Below, one piece after another: positions 8,050 through 16,955 of a stretch of 64,000 bases of DNA. Origin of the DNA: Clostridiales bacterium CHKCI001 (lineage in GTDB: Bacteria > Bacillota > Clostridia > Lachnospirales > Lachnospiraceae). Numbering within the stretch: position 1 is the stretch's first letter; every line of letters begins with the position of its first letter. Location of the stretch: positions 38,515 to 102,514 of the forward strand of contig FCNS01000028.1 of the NCBI GenBank assembly GCA_900045905.1, written 5' to 3'. Made by a program: the position numbers and the translations under genes. The notes under the pieces were generated by a model. It searched no databases. It had not been told where the DNA came from and worked only from the letters and a program-made list of their open reading frames with translations.

Positions 8050-9636
8050 TCACTCATACGCCAAATCAGCAGTAATCTCATAATAATCCGATGGATGTGC
8101 TTTAAAACCTATTATATTTTGTTTCATAACAAATGACATTTTTAAATGAGATGCAAATATAAATCCACAATCATCTAAGAGAATCTGCTGCATTTTCACC
8201 GCCAATTCTGCACGTTGTATTGGATCAAATGTTTCGTGCAGTTGAGCCTCTAGATTTTCCAATTCTTCATTATAATAGTTTCCTCGGTTTTTCGCGGAAT
8301 CTTTTAAACAATGGGTTGTGAAAAAATATTCTGGATCTCCTGTTGGAGCCGTTACAAATGCACTTGCATAAATATCCCATTCTCCGTTATCCAAAAAGTC
8401 CTTTGTATTTTGCGTATTGTTTACTCTTACTTCAATCCCAAGTTCCTTTAAAGTAGCTTGTACCGCTTCTGCCAACAATGGAAGCTCCTGACGACCTGGA
8501 TAAGTCAGCCATCGGATTACTAGATTTTTTCCATCTTTATCCACATACCCATCTCCATCTGTATCCGTCCAACCAGCTTCTTCTAACAAGCGTTTTGCTT
8601 CTTCTGGGTTATATTCCAAAGCATTCACCCGATTATCTCCAAATGAAAAGTTGGAAGGAAATGCTCCTATTGCTGGAGTTCCATTTCCGCTTAATAAATT
8701 ATTTGTAAATGCCTCCTTATTAATCCCCATGGCAATCGCTTTTCTTACATTGATTTCTTTTAATGCTGAGGTATCATAATTGATCTGTGCAAAAAATGTC
8801 CGAGAGGTATCTACCGAACTAATCTTATAGTCTGCATTATTTTGGAACAGAGACAAACTCACATATGGAAGTCCTTGAACAGCATCCAGTTCCCCTGACT
8901 GTATTGCCATCGTTAATGTATCACCATCTACAATTTCTTTCACGTTTACCTTGTCCATCTTCACTTCACCATTCCAATAGTTCGGATTTTTTTTCAGATT
9001 GATCTCCGTATCGGTCACTTTTGTGGCAATAAAAGGTCCTGTTCCTGCTACATTTTTCTCTTCTGTAATGCCATATTCCATATCAATTATTGCCCCATAT
9101 GGATCACTTAAATAATTCAGCAGTGCTGGAACTTTCTCTTCAGAAGTAATCGTTACGATTTGTCCTTGCGCCATTATTTCTTTTACTTTTAAATCTCCAG
9201 GTGCACGATCATGTACAGCAATCAAATGTTCCAAACATTCCTTTACTGCCTGCCCATCTAAACTACGTCCGCTGGAAAATGTTATATTTTCTTTTAATTT
9301 TATCTCTACTGTATATTCATTCACTTGCTGATAGCTCTCTGCCAACCATGGTTCTAATTCCATATTCTCATTAAATTTAAAAAGGGTCTCTGCGACTCCA
9401 TAGCGTACTGCAGACCATCCAGAATAATCCTCATGTGGATTCAAACCAGTATTTCCCATTTCTACCCCATAGGCAGTTGTTCCATAATTGAATACTTTTT
9501 CTTCACTAACTGCATTATTTTCTGAACTTTGTTCTGCTTTTTCTGACTTTGCACATCCAGATAAAATTCCTGTCAACATAACCGCCGCCGTCCAAAGAGC
9601 TATTTTTATTAACCATCTATATCTTTTTTTCTGCAT
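8050..9636 (-). CDS. Family 5 extracellular solute-binding lipoprotein of the importer
   Basis: 528 aa substrate-binding protein. A signal peptide ends in the lipobox LSGC (Cys about 28), followed by a Ser/Glu-rich linker. The SBP_bac_5 body shows EPWLAESYQ, GTGPF, NPNYWNG, RKAIAMGINKEAF, YNPEEAKRLLEEAGW and an Asp-rich loop DTDGDGYVDKDG. TYPGRQELP in the second lobe resembles the nickel/metallophore branch more than classic OppA. Residues for a particular ligand cannot be assigned. It lies between the permease and ATPase genes with 14-base spacing on each side. Confidence 0.88.
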   Translation of the reverse strand: MQKKRYRWLIKIALWTAAVMLTGILSGCAKSEKAEQSSENNAVSEEKVFNYGTTAYGVEMGNTGLNPHEDYSGWSAVRYGVAETLFKFNENMELEPWLAESYQQVNEYTVEIKLKENITFSSGRSLDGQAVKECLEHLIAVHDRAPGDLKVKEIMAQGQIVTITSEEKVPALLNYLSDPYGAIIDMEYGITEEKNVAGTGPFIATKVTDTEINLKKNPNYWNGEVKMDKVNVKEIVDGDTLTMAIQSGELDAVQGLPYVSLSLFQNNADYKISSVDTSRTFFAQINYDTSALKEINVRKAIAMGINKEAFTNNLLSGNGTPAIGAFPSNFSFGDNRVNALEYNPEEAKRLLEEAGWTDTDGDGYVDKDGKNLVIRWLTYPGRQELPLLAEAVQATLKELGIEVRVNNTQNTKDFLDNGEWDIYASAFVTAPTGDPEYFFTTHCLKDSAKNRGNYYNEELENLEAQLHETFDPIQRAELAVKMQQILLDDCGFIFASHLKMSFVMKQNIIGFKAHPSDYYEITADLAYE

Positions 9637-9650
9637 TTCATTCTCCTATT

Positions 9651-10487
9651 TTATTCATTTACTTTCTTTTGTTTTGGATCGAGTACATCACGTACCGTAT
9701 CTCCAAGTAAATTAAACAGTACTACTGTAATGAAAATTGCAGCTCCAGGTGCCAATATTACCCATGGAGCCGTTTGGATCATACTTCTTCCATTACTCAT
9801 CATAGATCCCCATTCTGCAACTGGCGGTGCAGCTCCAAGTCCTAAAAAAGAAAGCCCTGCAATTTCCATTATCATCGTCCCAATATCTAATACAGCTGTT
9901 ATAAGAATAGGCCCTGCAATATTGGGCAGTATATGTCTTACAATAATTATTCCAGTGTTAGAACCAGCCAACTTAGCTGCTGCGATATAATCCATATTTT
10001 TAGTCATGATCACTTGACTTCTGGAAAGTCTTGCAAACTTTGGCCATGAGATGCAGGCTAAAGCAATAATTGCATTCATGATTCCCCCTCCAGTTACTCC
10101 TGCAACTGCAATTGCAAACACCATTCCAGGAAAAGCCAAAAAAATATCTGAGATTCTCATAATAACAGAATCTAAAATGCCCCCATAATAGCCACAAACC
10201 ATTCCTACCATACTCCCAATTACAGTTATCACAACCACTAGTAAAAGAGCAGAGTAAATTGTTGTCTGGGCTCCCATAATCACTCTGGATAACATATCTC
10301 TTCCATATCGATCTGTTCCCAGTATATGTATACGATCAGGCGGCTGCAATGCGTTGCTTAAATCTTGTACATAAGGATCATATGGAACAAGATAGGAAGC
10401 CAATCCAGCAACTACCAGCAATCCTAGTACAAATATGGATAAAACAATTAATTTCAATTTTGTATAATCGCGTACTTGCTTTTGCAA
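9651..10487 (-). CDS. ABC importer permease, OppC/DppC/NikC-like
   Basis: 278 aa inner-membrane subunit. The N-terminal helix is followed by the family motif LGTDRYGRDMLSR. About five more helices follow, and the EAA loop that docks the ATPase is visible as DYIAAAKLAGSNTGIIIVRH. The C-terminus is LGDTVRDVLDPK. I start at TTG 10487, nine bases after a perfect AGGAGG and one base after the stop of the partner permease. Longer in-frame starts would overlap that gene by 55 bases. Confidence 0.88.
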   Translation of the reverse strand: MQKQVRDYTKLKLIVLSIFVLGLLVVAGLASYLVPYDPYVQDLSNALQPPDRIHILGTDRYGRDMLSRVIMGAQTTIYSALLLVVVITVIGSMVGMVCGYYGGILDSVIMRISDIFLAFPGMVFAIAVAGVTGGGIMNAIIALACISWPKFARLSRSQVIMTKNMDYIAAAKLAGSNTGIIIVRHILPNIAGPILITAVLDIGTMIMEIAGLSFLGLGAAPPVAEWGSMMSNGRSMIQTAPWVILAPGAAIFITVVLFNLLGDTVRDVLDPKQKKVNE

Positions 10488-10488
10488 C

Positions 10489-11427
10489 TTAGCATTCCTC
10501 CTGACGAATTCTTGGATCAAAATAATGATAAATAATATCGGCAATTAAATTGACTATTACATAGATAATAGCCATCCAAATTACATAGGCTTGAATCACA
10601 GGATAATCTCTCATAGTAATCGCATCCACAGCCATCTTTCCTACCCCATCCCACATAAAAATAGATTCTACAATTGCGGTACCACCTAAAAGAGAGCCAA
10701 TTGATAAAGCAAGTAATGTAATAATCGTAAGCATCGATGCTTTCAGTACACTAAAATATAAAATTCTTTTCTCACTTACTCCTCTGGAACGTGCTCCTAA
10801 TACATAATCTTTATTCCACTCTTCTAACACAGTTGCCCTTATTTGTCTCGTATATTTGGAAGCCATTGCAATCGCAAGTGTGAATGTAGGCAAAATAATA
10901 CTTTTCCATCCCTGTGTGTTGCCCATAACAGGAAACCACTCAAGCTTTAATGCAAAAAAATAAATCAATAATAATGATACAAAGAAATTTGGAAGAGAAT
11001 TTCCAATAAAGCTAAAAAATCGTATGATATAATCCAAGATACGATTTTGTTTTACCGCTGCTAATATTCCCAATGGAACGGAAATCAGCACTGTCAGCAA
11101 AATTGAAGCGACTGTCAAATAAATCGTTGCTGGTAATTTTGAAATAAATGTGGAAAAAACAGGTTTTCCTGAGACATAAGATTCTCCCATATCTCCTGAT
11201 AGTATATTTTTAAGCCAAATTCCATACTGTTCCAACAATGGTTTATCCAATCCTAATTCTCTTCTAGCTTTCTCCTTGGCCTCTTCTGATAAAATTCCTC
11301 CTGTATTCTGTTCCATTACATCAATCGCATCTGCCGATGCGACATGCATTAAAAGAAAAGAAAGTAATGTAATTCCAATTAAAATAGGAATTAGCTGAAA
11401 GAGTCGTTTCAAAATATAATGTTTCAT
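10489..11427 (-). CDS. ABC importer permease, OppB/DppB/NikB-like
   Basis: 312 aa inner-membrane subunit starting MKHYILKRLFQLIPILIGIT, the usual OppB opening. It has the region RRELGLDKPLLEQY, about six helices and the EAA loop KDYVLGARSRGVSEKRILYFSVLK. It ends in a helix followed by YHYFDPRIR. The ATG at 11427 has AAGGA at eight bases; the longer ORF would overlap the methyltransferase upstream. It is co-directional with and 17 bases after that gene, which supports one transcript. Confidence 0.9.
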   Translation of the reverse strand: MKHYILKRLFQLIPILIGITLLSFLLMHVASADAIDVMEQNTGGILSEEAKEKARRELGLDKPLLEQYGIWLKNILSGDMGESYVSGKPVFSTFISKLPATIYLTVASILLTVLISVPLGILAAVKQNRILDYIIRFFSFIGNSLPNFFVSLLLIYFFALKLEWFPVMGNTQGWKSIILPTFTLAIAMASKYTRQIRATVLEEWNKDYVLGARSRGVSEKRILYFSVLKASMLTIITLLALSIGSLLGGTAIVESIFMWDGVGKMAVDAITMRDYPVIQAYVIWMAIIYVIVNLIADIIYHYFDPRIRQEEC

Positions 11428-11444
11428 CCAATCATTCCTTTTCT

Positions 11445-12203
11445 TTATTTGACTGCCATAATCATAAACATCGGTGTTGATTGATAGTTTATCTTTTCTT
11501 CTACACTCCAGACTTGTTTCCAAATTTCTGGTTCGACCTGTACATTTAAAAATCCAACCTCTTTTAATACCGATTCATCCCATTTTGGTCGCTCGAGTGC
11601 AGAAAGCGGCATTTGCAGAGCAATTTGTTCCATCCAATCAATATCCGTACATAAATAATGATCTTCCATCTTATTATCTTTTACATTTTTACGATCTGTT
11701 TCATAAGCACTGCGCTTTTCCGGATCATATAAATAGCCATACCAATTTGCATCAAAATTCAAAAGAATTCCATTTGGTTTCAATACACGATACCATTCTC
11801 GGTATGCCTTTTCAGGTTGTTCCAAATTCCATGTTAAATTTCTAGATATTATAACATCAAATGTTTCATCCAAAAAGGTTAAATTTTGAGCATCCATCTT
11901 CTCAAGACAGACTCTATCTTTAAACTTTCTTGTGTTTTCCTTTGCTTTCTTCAACATACTCTCTGTATAATCAACTGCATTAACCCAATAACCAGCTTCC
12001 GCTAAAATAGATGGGAAAAATCCTGGACCAGTTCCAATATCTAAAATTTTTAATTGTTCTTTTGGTTTTTCTGGAAACTGTTGTTGTAATACTTCAAACC
12101 ATGCTTGTTTTTGTATCCCTTCTAGTTCTTTCTGATTTACTTGAGAATATCCTTCTGTTCGTGTACTCCAATACGAACTAATCTCTTTTAACAATGACTT
12201 CAA
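11445..12203 (-). CDS. Class I SAM-dependent methyltransferase of the importer operon (first of pair)
   Basis: 252 aa Rossmann-fold methyltransferase. Motif I is ILDIGTGPGFF (about 53-63). An acidic residue after strand 2 (AVDYTESML), MDAQNLTF and the segment ISRNLTWNLEQPEKAYREW followed by VLKPNGILLNFDANWY are visible. The same RNLTW...EW.RVLK.GG.LLNFDAN signature occurs in the gene at 12365, showing a common subfamily. AGGAGG precedes the ATG. Methyltransferases of this kind beside Nik/Opp-like importers are a recurring arrangement in anaerobes as I recall. The methyl acceptor is unknown. Confidence 0.8.
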   Translation of the reverse strand: MKSLLKEISSYWSTRTEGYSQVNQKELEGIQKQAWFEVLQQQFPEKPKEQLKILDIGTGPGFFPSILAEAGYWVNAVDYTESMLKKAKENTRKFKDRVCLEKMDAQNLTFLDETFDVIISRNLTWNLEQPEKAYREWYRVLKPNGILLNFDANWYGYLYDPEKRSAYETDRKNVKDNKMEDHYLCTDIDWMEQIALQMPLSALERPKWDESVLKEVGFLNVQVEPEIWKQVWSVEEKINYQSTPMFMIMAVK

Positions 12204-12250
12204 AGCATTACCTCCTAAATCATAAGTAATTATATTCTTTTACTCTACCA

Positions 12251-12292
12251 AAAGAAAGAAAGCGTCGCAAGCCCCCTAGGGGGATTACGACG
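12251..12292 (-). terminator. GC-rich palindromic hairpin between the two methyltransferase genes
   Basis: CGTCGTAATCCCCC-TAGGGGGCTTGCGACG forms a nearly continuous stem with the perfect 12-base palindrome CCCCCTAGGGGG at its tip, followed on the minus strand by a T-rich stretch CTTTCTTTCTTTT. It stands out from the AT-rich surroundings. Likely a partial terminator or an mRNA-processing stem within the operon. Confidence 0.5.
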
Positions 12293-12305
12293 TTATTATT
12301 GTCGT

Positions 12306-12350
12306 GACATGCAAAAAAAGCTCCCGTGAAGGTTCTTTTTGTTATCATGA
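12306..12350 (-). terminator. Terminator-like hairpin, recurring family, extended arms
   Basis: Minus strand AAAGAACCTTCACGGGAGCT followed by T7 and GCATGTCAC. The outer arms GTCATGATAACAAAAAG and its near-complement at 12302-12318 extend the inverted repeat. It is placed between the two methyltransferase genes, so it could modulate expression of the importer genes downstream. Confidence 0.5.
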
Positions 12351-12364
12351 CCTACATTTACTTG

Positions 12365-13144
12365 TTATTTTTTAGCAGCAATACAAAACATTCGAACTGG
12401 ATTATAAAATTCATCCTTTTCTTGGTAAATTTCATCACTAATTCCAAAATCAATGGATACTGTACGCACTCCAATTCTTTGCAATACATCCAAATCCCAT
12501 GCAGGTCTACTGTAATGGTTAACTGCAAGCTGGCGTTTTATCGCTTCGCATTCCATCATCATCTCTTTTTCAATTTGATTATGTGCATGTTCTTCTGGAA
12601 GCTGTGAAGTATCTGTAAAATCACATGCTCCATAATTTGCATCAAAATTTAGCAAGACTCCACCTTGCTTCAATACACGACACCATTCCTGATAAGCTTT
12701 CGCTGCATTTGGAAGTGTCCAAGTTAAATTTCTCGATATTACAACATCAAAACTTTCATTCTCAAATTTCAAATTTTCTGCATCCATAATCTGAAAGCAT
12801 CCACCCACAGCTTCTTCCTTTGACAAAATTTGAGCCGCTTCCACCATATCTGGCGTTAGATCAACTCCAATTACCTGGTGACCTTTTTTGGCTGACAGAA
12901 TACTAAAAAAACCTGCACCACACCCAACATCTAATATTTTTAGCCTTCTTGTTTTAGGAATGTAGTGTTCTATTTGCTTCATCCAGCGCTGTGCAAGTGG
13001 ACTATGGAGTTCTTCTCTCCTTTGCTTGAGAAATCCTTCCTTTCTCTTTGCCCAGTAATGAACAATCCGTTCTTTTTTCTGATCAAATGGACGTTTCCCC
13101 ATTTTATATTGTACTTTAAATACTTTTCTGTTTTCTGTGTGCAT
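12365..13144 (-). CDS. Class I SAM-dependent methyltransferase of the importer operon (second of pair)
   Basis: 259 aa. Motif I is ILDVGCGAGFF, then GVDLTPDMV, MDAENLKF and ISRNLTWTLPNAAKAYQEW, then VLKQGGVLLNFDANYG. It is clearly related to the product of the 11445 gene but with a longer basic N-terminus. I take the ATG at 13144 (AGAGG at seven bases); GTG/ATG codons just upstream are too near the site. It would be first in the operon. Two enzymes of one subfamily side by side suggest successive methylations or diverged substrates, which is inference. Confidence 0.78.
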   Translation of the reverse strand: MHTENRKVFKVQYKMGKRPFDQKKERIVHYWAKRKEGFLKQRREELHSPLAQRWMKQIEHYIPKTRRLKILDVGCGAGFFSILSAKKGHQVIGVDLTPDMVEAAQILSKEEAVGGCFQIMDAENLKFENESFDVVISRNLTWTLPNAAKAYQEWCRVLKQGGVLLNFDANYGACDFTDTSQLPEEHAHNQIEKEMMMECEAIKRQLAVNHYSRPAWDLDVLQRIGVRTVSIDFGISDEIYQEKDEFYNPVRMFCIAAKK

Positions 13145-13189
13145 TGGCATCACCTCTTTCTTTTCATTTCAGCATACCTCATTGTTACA

Positions 13190-13246
13190 AACAAAAATAA
13201 TAAAATGCCATGAAACCATCACTAAAACATGATACCTCCATGGCAT
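13190..13246 (-). terminator. Terminator/attenuator-like hairpin before the methyltransferase-importer operon
   Basis: ATGCCATG (13205-13212) pairs with CATGGCAT (13239-13246), with weaker inner pairing, and the minus strand continues TTTATTATTTTTG. It lies 60 bases upstream of the first operon gene and downstream of the kinase-like gene, so either terminator or leader attenuator is possible. Confidence 0.5.
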
Positions 13247-13271
13247 ATCTATTTTGTTTTTGTTCTAATTT

Positions 13272-13478
13272 ACTATAAAACTGTCGTCAATGGACTTGAC
13301 AGTCAGGATATTTATATCCTGTGCTGACTGGACATTCGACGACCTGACCTGTATGAGCAAGTAAGGCATTTGCCTGGATTGCGAATACAGGTAGCGATTG
13401 CGGGAGCACCAAAGTGCGGAGCAATCGGCTTTCCTTTATAGTGGCGATTCGACCGCTGGGCAAATCATATCCGTTTAC
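13272..13478 (+). repeat. Mosaic intergenic repeat, copy C (most complete)
   Basis: Contains all modules: the nested palindrome GTCGTCAATGGACTTGACAG ... CATTCGACGAC, the core GACCTGTATGAGCAAGTAAG, the hairpin CGATTGC...GCAATCG, and the end TAGTGGCGATTCGACCGCTG. It occupies most of the 13145-13541 gap, in which no gene is visible. Confidence 0.75.
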
Positions 13479-13541
13479 TTAGAACATTATGTATAGCATA
13501 ACACCTCTACCCTAGTTTAAGTCAATAGGATTTTTAAAATT

Positions 13542-14174
13542 TTATTTTCTTCTAATGCGATCTTTAATTTTAATATACTCTAAAATTAAATCAACGGTTC
13601 CTTCTATGCCCAGTCTTGTACTATTCAGACAAAGATCATAGCTTCCTACATCTCCCCATTTTTTATTGGAATAATAATTATAATAACTAGAACGCTTCTT
13701 ATCCGTCTTTATAATCGTATCTTTTGCCTTATCCTTTGTCATCTCATATAATTTGGCGATTCGTTCTATCTTTGCATCCATATCGGCACTGATGAATACT
13801 GATGTCATATTTGGATGATCTGCAAGTGCATAATCTGCACAGCGTCCTACAATGATACAACTCTCCTCTTCTGCTAGTTTTTTAATTGTATCAAACTGGG
13901 CTAAGAATACTTTATGATTCAATGGCATATCTAAAAACGAGGATGTCGTATAACCCATAGAATAAGTATCCATAACAAGTGAATATAAGAAACTGTTCGT
14001 TGGTCTTTCATCATGTGTTTCAAATAATTCTTTACATAACCCACTTTGTTTTGCTGCCAATGTAAGAAGTTCCTTATCATAACATTTAATATTTAGTTTT
14101 TCCGCTAAACGATTTCCGATCGCACGACCACCGCTGCCGCATTGTCTTCCAATTGTAATAATGAGATTACTCAT
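13542..14174 (-). CDS. Cytidylate kinase-like family protein
   Basis: 210 aa P-loop protein of the cytidylate-kinase-like family. It opens MSNLIITIGRQCGSGGRAIG with the Walker A-like GRQCGSGG. CYDKELLTLAA, CIIVGRCADYAL and a C-terminal RxxYYNYYSNKKWGD segment are typical. The family is abundant in Clostridia, and its true substrate is not firmly known. The start with AAAGGAG at 14174 is preferred to a longer in-frame opening. It stands alone, flanked by repeat copy C downstream. Confidence 0.8.
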   Translation of the reverse strand: MSNLIITIGRQCGSGGRAIGNRLAEKLNIKCYDKELLTLAAKQSGLCKELFETHDERPTNSFLYSLVMDTYSMGYTTSSFLDMPLNHKVFLAQFDTIKKLAEEESCIIVGRCADYALADHPNMTSVFISADMDAKIERIAKLYEMTKDKAKDTIIKTDKKRSSYYNYYSNKKWGDVGSYDLCLNSTRLGIEGTVDLILEYIKIKDRIRRK

Positions 14175-14369
14175 AAAATCACTCCTTTCAAGATTGAATC
14201 TTAACTTCTGCAAGAATATCGTTGAATCTTTATAAAAATAAAGTAATTATAATAAAATTCTGCAACTTTTCAGATCCAAATTTGATTTTTCAAATCTAAT
14301 TGTTATTATTATATAACATTTACACAAAATTTACAACATTTTTTTACCAGAATCCTTTTTTCACTCTAT

Positions 14370-15467
14370 TTATAGCAAACATAAGATTACAAGAAAAATT
14401 AAGTTCCAATAGGTAAATGTTAGTAAATAACGTTTTTTTTGCTGTGGATATTTTATAGCTACTTGTTTATAAGAAATCAAACTTGCCATAGAAGCGATTA
14501 ATGTTCCAAGCCCTCCAATATTCGTTCCAATAATCAGTTCTCTTATATTATCTGTATAACCAGACAACAGCAGCGCAGCTGGAACATTACTAATCATTTG
14601 ACTGATTCCAATTGAAATAATACGCTCATGTGTTTCTATCACATTAATAATTAATTCATGCAGGCTTTCCATTCGATTCATATTTCCAATAAAAATAAAA
14701 AAACAAAGAAATGTCAGCAAAAGAGCGTAATCTATTTTTAGAAAAAGCCGTTTATCCTTTATAAAGATACAAACCGATATCATTCCAAACAAAATAATTC
14801 TAGGTATAACTCCCCCCACAGATAACAGACATAAAAAAAATAACAACAAATAATAATATACCTGTTTATTTATTTTTTCTCGTTGTTTCTGCATCCGCAT
14901 CTCTATTTGATTTTTTTTATACCGAATTACAATCAGAATAAATAATAAAACTGCAGACACTACTGTATAAGGTAATGTCAAAAGCAAAAATTCTTGCAGA
15001 CTATATTCTGAAATTGAAAACAAGTAAAGATTTTGAGGATTCCCAATTGGAGTTAACATACTGCCCAAATTTGCAGCAATTGTCATCAACGTTATCGTAA
15101 TGCATAACATTGATGACAGGTTTATCATTTCTAATATCAAAAGACCAAATGGTATAAATGTAATCAGGGCTACATCATTTGTAATAAACATACTACTAAA
15201 AAAACATAAAAATACTAATGTAAGAATTATCCCTCTTTCTGTTCCTACTTTACCTAAAATCATTTCTCCAATCTGCTGGAAAAAATTTTGTTCTTTTAAG
15301 CCCTGCATAATTAACATCAAACAAAATAACATAATCATTGTATTAAAATCAATATAACCAATATATTGGGTATCTGGATGAATAATAATACACGATAAAA
15401 ATGCTAAAAATAACGAAGCAGTTAAAATTGCATCCTGCTGGAACAATGTCTTTATTTTCCGAACCAT
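14370..15467 (-). CDS. SLC13/ArsB-NhaD superfamily permease
   Basis: 365 aa, about ten transmembrane helices. Family motifs are FITNDVALITFIPFG (about 90-105) and the first-half TPIGNPQNLYLFS, with the second-half counterpart SNVPAALLLSG ... GTNIGGLGTLIASMASLIS. This is the inverted-repeat plan of ion-transporter-superfamily anion or dicarboxylate carriers. It is shorter than the typical 430-450 aa. The Shine-Dalgarno AAGGA lies about 14 bases from the ATG, so the start is uncertain. Substrate unknown. Confidence 0.75.
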   Translation of the reverse strand: MVRKIKTLFQQDAILTASLFLAFLSCIIIHPDTQYIGYIDFNTMIMLFCLMLIMQGLKEQNFFQQIGEMILGKVGTERGIILTLVFLCFFSSMFITNDVALITFIPFGLLILEMINLSSMLCITITLMTIAANLGSMLTPIGNPQNLYLFSISEYSLQEFLLLTLPYTVVSAVLLFILIVIRYKKNQIEMRMQKQREKINKQVYYYLLLFFLCLLSVGGVIPRIILFGMISVCIFIKDKRLFLKIDYALLLTFLCFFIFIGNMNRMESLHELIINVIETHERIISIGISQMISNVPAALLLSGYTDNIRELIIGTNIGGLGTLIASMASLISYKQVAIKYPQQKKRYLLTFTYWNLIFLVILCLL

Positions 15468-15511
15468 AGATTCATTTGTTTCCTTTCAAGAGATCATAAG
15501 TATAGGGGTGT

Positions 15512-16420
15512 TCATTTATTTCGAAGCGTCACTAACAACTTTTCAAAATATTCTGGATGCTTCGCTCGAAATTCCATATATTCTCCAGTACGTGGATGCA
15601 CAAAACCTAAAACATATGCATGTAAACATTGTCCTTGCAATGAAAACGGTGATTTGGAAGGACCATATACACAATCTCCAAGCAATGGATGACCGATACT
15701 GGCCATATGCACACGAATTTGATGTGTCCTGCCTGTTTCCAGACAACATTCAATCCATGTATATTGACCAAATCGTTCTAACACTCGATAATGGGTTATG
15801 GCTTCTTTTCCATTTTTTCGATTAATGGCCATCTTTTTGCGATCGGTTGGATGACGTCCGATCGGAGCCTCAATGGTTCCCTCTTCTTCTTTAAAATTTC
15901 CATGTACAATTGCCTCATATCGTCTTGTAATACTATGTTCTTTCAGCTGTGCTGCAATACTATTATGGGAAAAATCATTTTTGCAGGCAATTAACACGCC
16001 TGTTGTATCCATATCAATTCGATGAACAATACCTGGGCGTAAAATTCCATTAATTCCTGATAAATCTGTACAATGATACAATAACGCATTGACCAATGTA
16101 CCACTATAATGTCCTGCCGCTGGATGTACTACCATTCCCTTTGGCTTATTCACTAGAATTACATCACTATCCTCATACAAAATATCTAGCGGAATTGGTT
16201 CTGGAACAATTTCTGGCTCTTGAGCTTCTGGAACAGAGACGTGAATTACGTCTCCTTCCATCACCTTATAACTTGGTTTTACTATTTTTCCATTTACAAC
16301 AATATCTCCTGCTAAAAATCTCTTCTGTAAATAAGAACGTGTAAATTCTTCCAATTGCTCTGCCAACATTTTATCAATTCGACTGCCTGATTGCTGTTTT
16401 GTGACAATCCATTCCTGCAC
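15512..16420 (-). CDS. RluA-family 23S rRNA pseudouridine synthase (RluD-like)
   Basis: 302 aa. An N-terminal S4 RNA-binding domain (SRIDKMLAEQL ... GDIVVNGKIVKPSYKV) precedes the synthase domain. VNKPKGMVVHPAAGH and the catalytic loop HRIDMDTTGVLIACK carry the invariant Asp, and GRTHQIRVHMASIGHPLLGD is at the far end. It starts at GTG with AAGGAGG at eight bases, 13 bases after lspA, the common lspA-rluD pairing. The exact rRNA position modified is not readable. Confidence 0.9.
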   Translation of the reverse strand: MQEWIVTKQQSGSRIDKMLAEQLEEFTRSYLQKRFLAGDIVVNGKIVKPSYKVMEGDVIHVSVPEAQEPEIVPEPIPLDILYEDSDVILVNKPKGMVVHPAAGHYSGTLVNALLYHCTDLSGINGILRPGIVHRIDMDTTGVLIACKNDFSHNSIAAQLKEHSITRRYEAIVHGNFKEEEGTIEAPIGRHPTDRKKMAINRKNGKEAITHYRVLERFGQYTWIECCLETGRTHQIRVHMASIGHPLLGDCVYGPSKSPFSLQGQCLHAYVLGFVHPRTGEYMEFRAKHPEYFEKLLVTLRNK

Positions 16421-16433
16421 CTCCTGTCCCTCC

Positions 16434-16934
16434 TTATATTATTTTTTTCTTTAACAACTCAAAGTCCTCATCTTTATAATAAAAGCATATGAGAAGAGTC
16501 AATGTAATCATAGAAATTACAACGTAACAGTCCGCCAGATTGAAAATTGGAAAGTTAATTAATTTAAAATAAAGAAAATCAATCACATATCCATGATAAA
16601 TTCGATCAATAAAGTTTCCTACTGCACCTGCGGCAACTAATACCCCAACGATTCTAATTGGCAAATAACGTTTTGTATTTGGAATTTTTATAAGAACCCA
16701 TATGATTGCTATAAAGATGATCGCTGTCATAGCGATTAATAAAATTCTTTGATTTTGTAAAATTCCAAATGCAGCTCCATGATTTTCAAAATAATAAAAT
16801 TCAAATATTCCATCCCACAATACAAATGGATTATTTTCTTTTAAATTTGTGGCAGCCATCCACTTCGTCCATTGATCCACTCCAACTAAACCAATAAATG
16901 CTATTATATTAATGATCCAATGTCTAAGCTTCAT
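16434..16934 (-). CDS. lspA: Lipoprotein signal peptidase II
   Basis: 166 aa, four transmembrane helices. It cleaves prolipoproteins at the lipobox Cys. The aspartic-protease motifs are GNFIDRIYHGYVIDFLYF (first catalytic Asp region) and FNLADCYV (second Asp). The N-terminal motif VDQWTKW and the ENHGAAFG segment are conserved. It has an AAAGGA site. It is needed for lipoproteins such as those at 8050, 49119 and 53551. Confidence 0.95.
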   Translation of the reverse strand: MKLRHWIINIIAFIGLVGVDQWTKWMAATNLKENNPFVLWDGIFEFYYFENHGAAFGILQNQRILLIAMTAIIFIAIIWVLIKIPNTKRYLPIRIVGVLVAAGAVGNFIDRIYHGYVIDFLYFKLINFPIFNLADCYVVISMITLTLLICFYYKDEDFELLKKKII

Positions 16935-16955
16935 AAATAAATCCTTTCTATACTA

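Noticed and set aside
13272..13478. Repeat copy C considered as a riboswitch or small RNA gene
   Set aside because: No known aptamer core could be matched and related copies lie in both orientations in unrelated contexts, which favours a repeat element.
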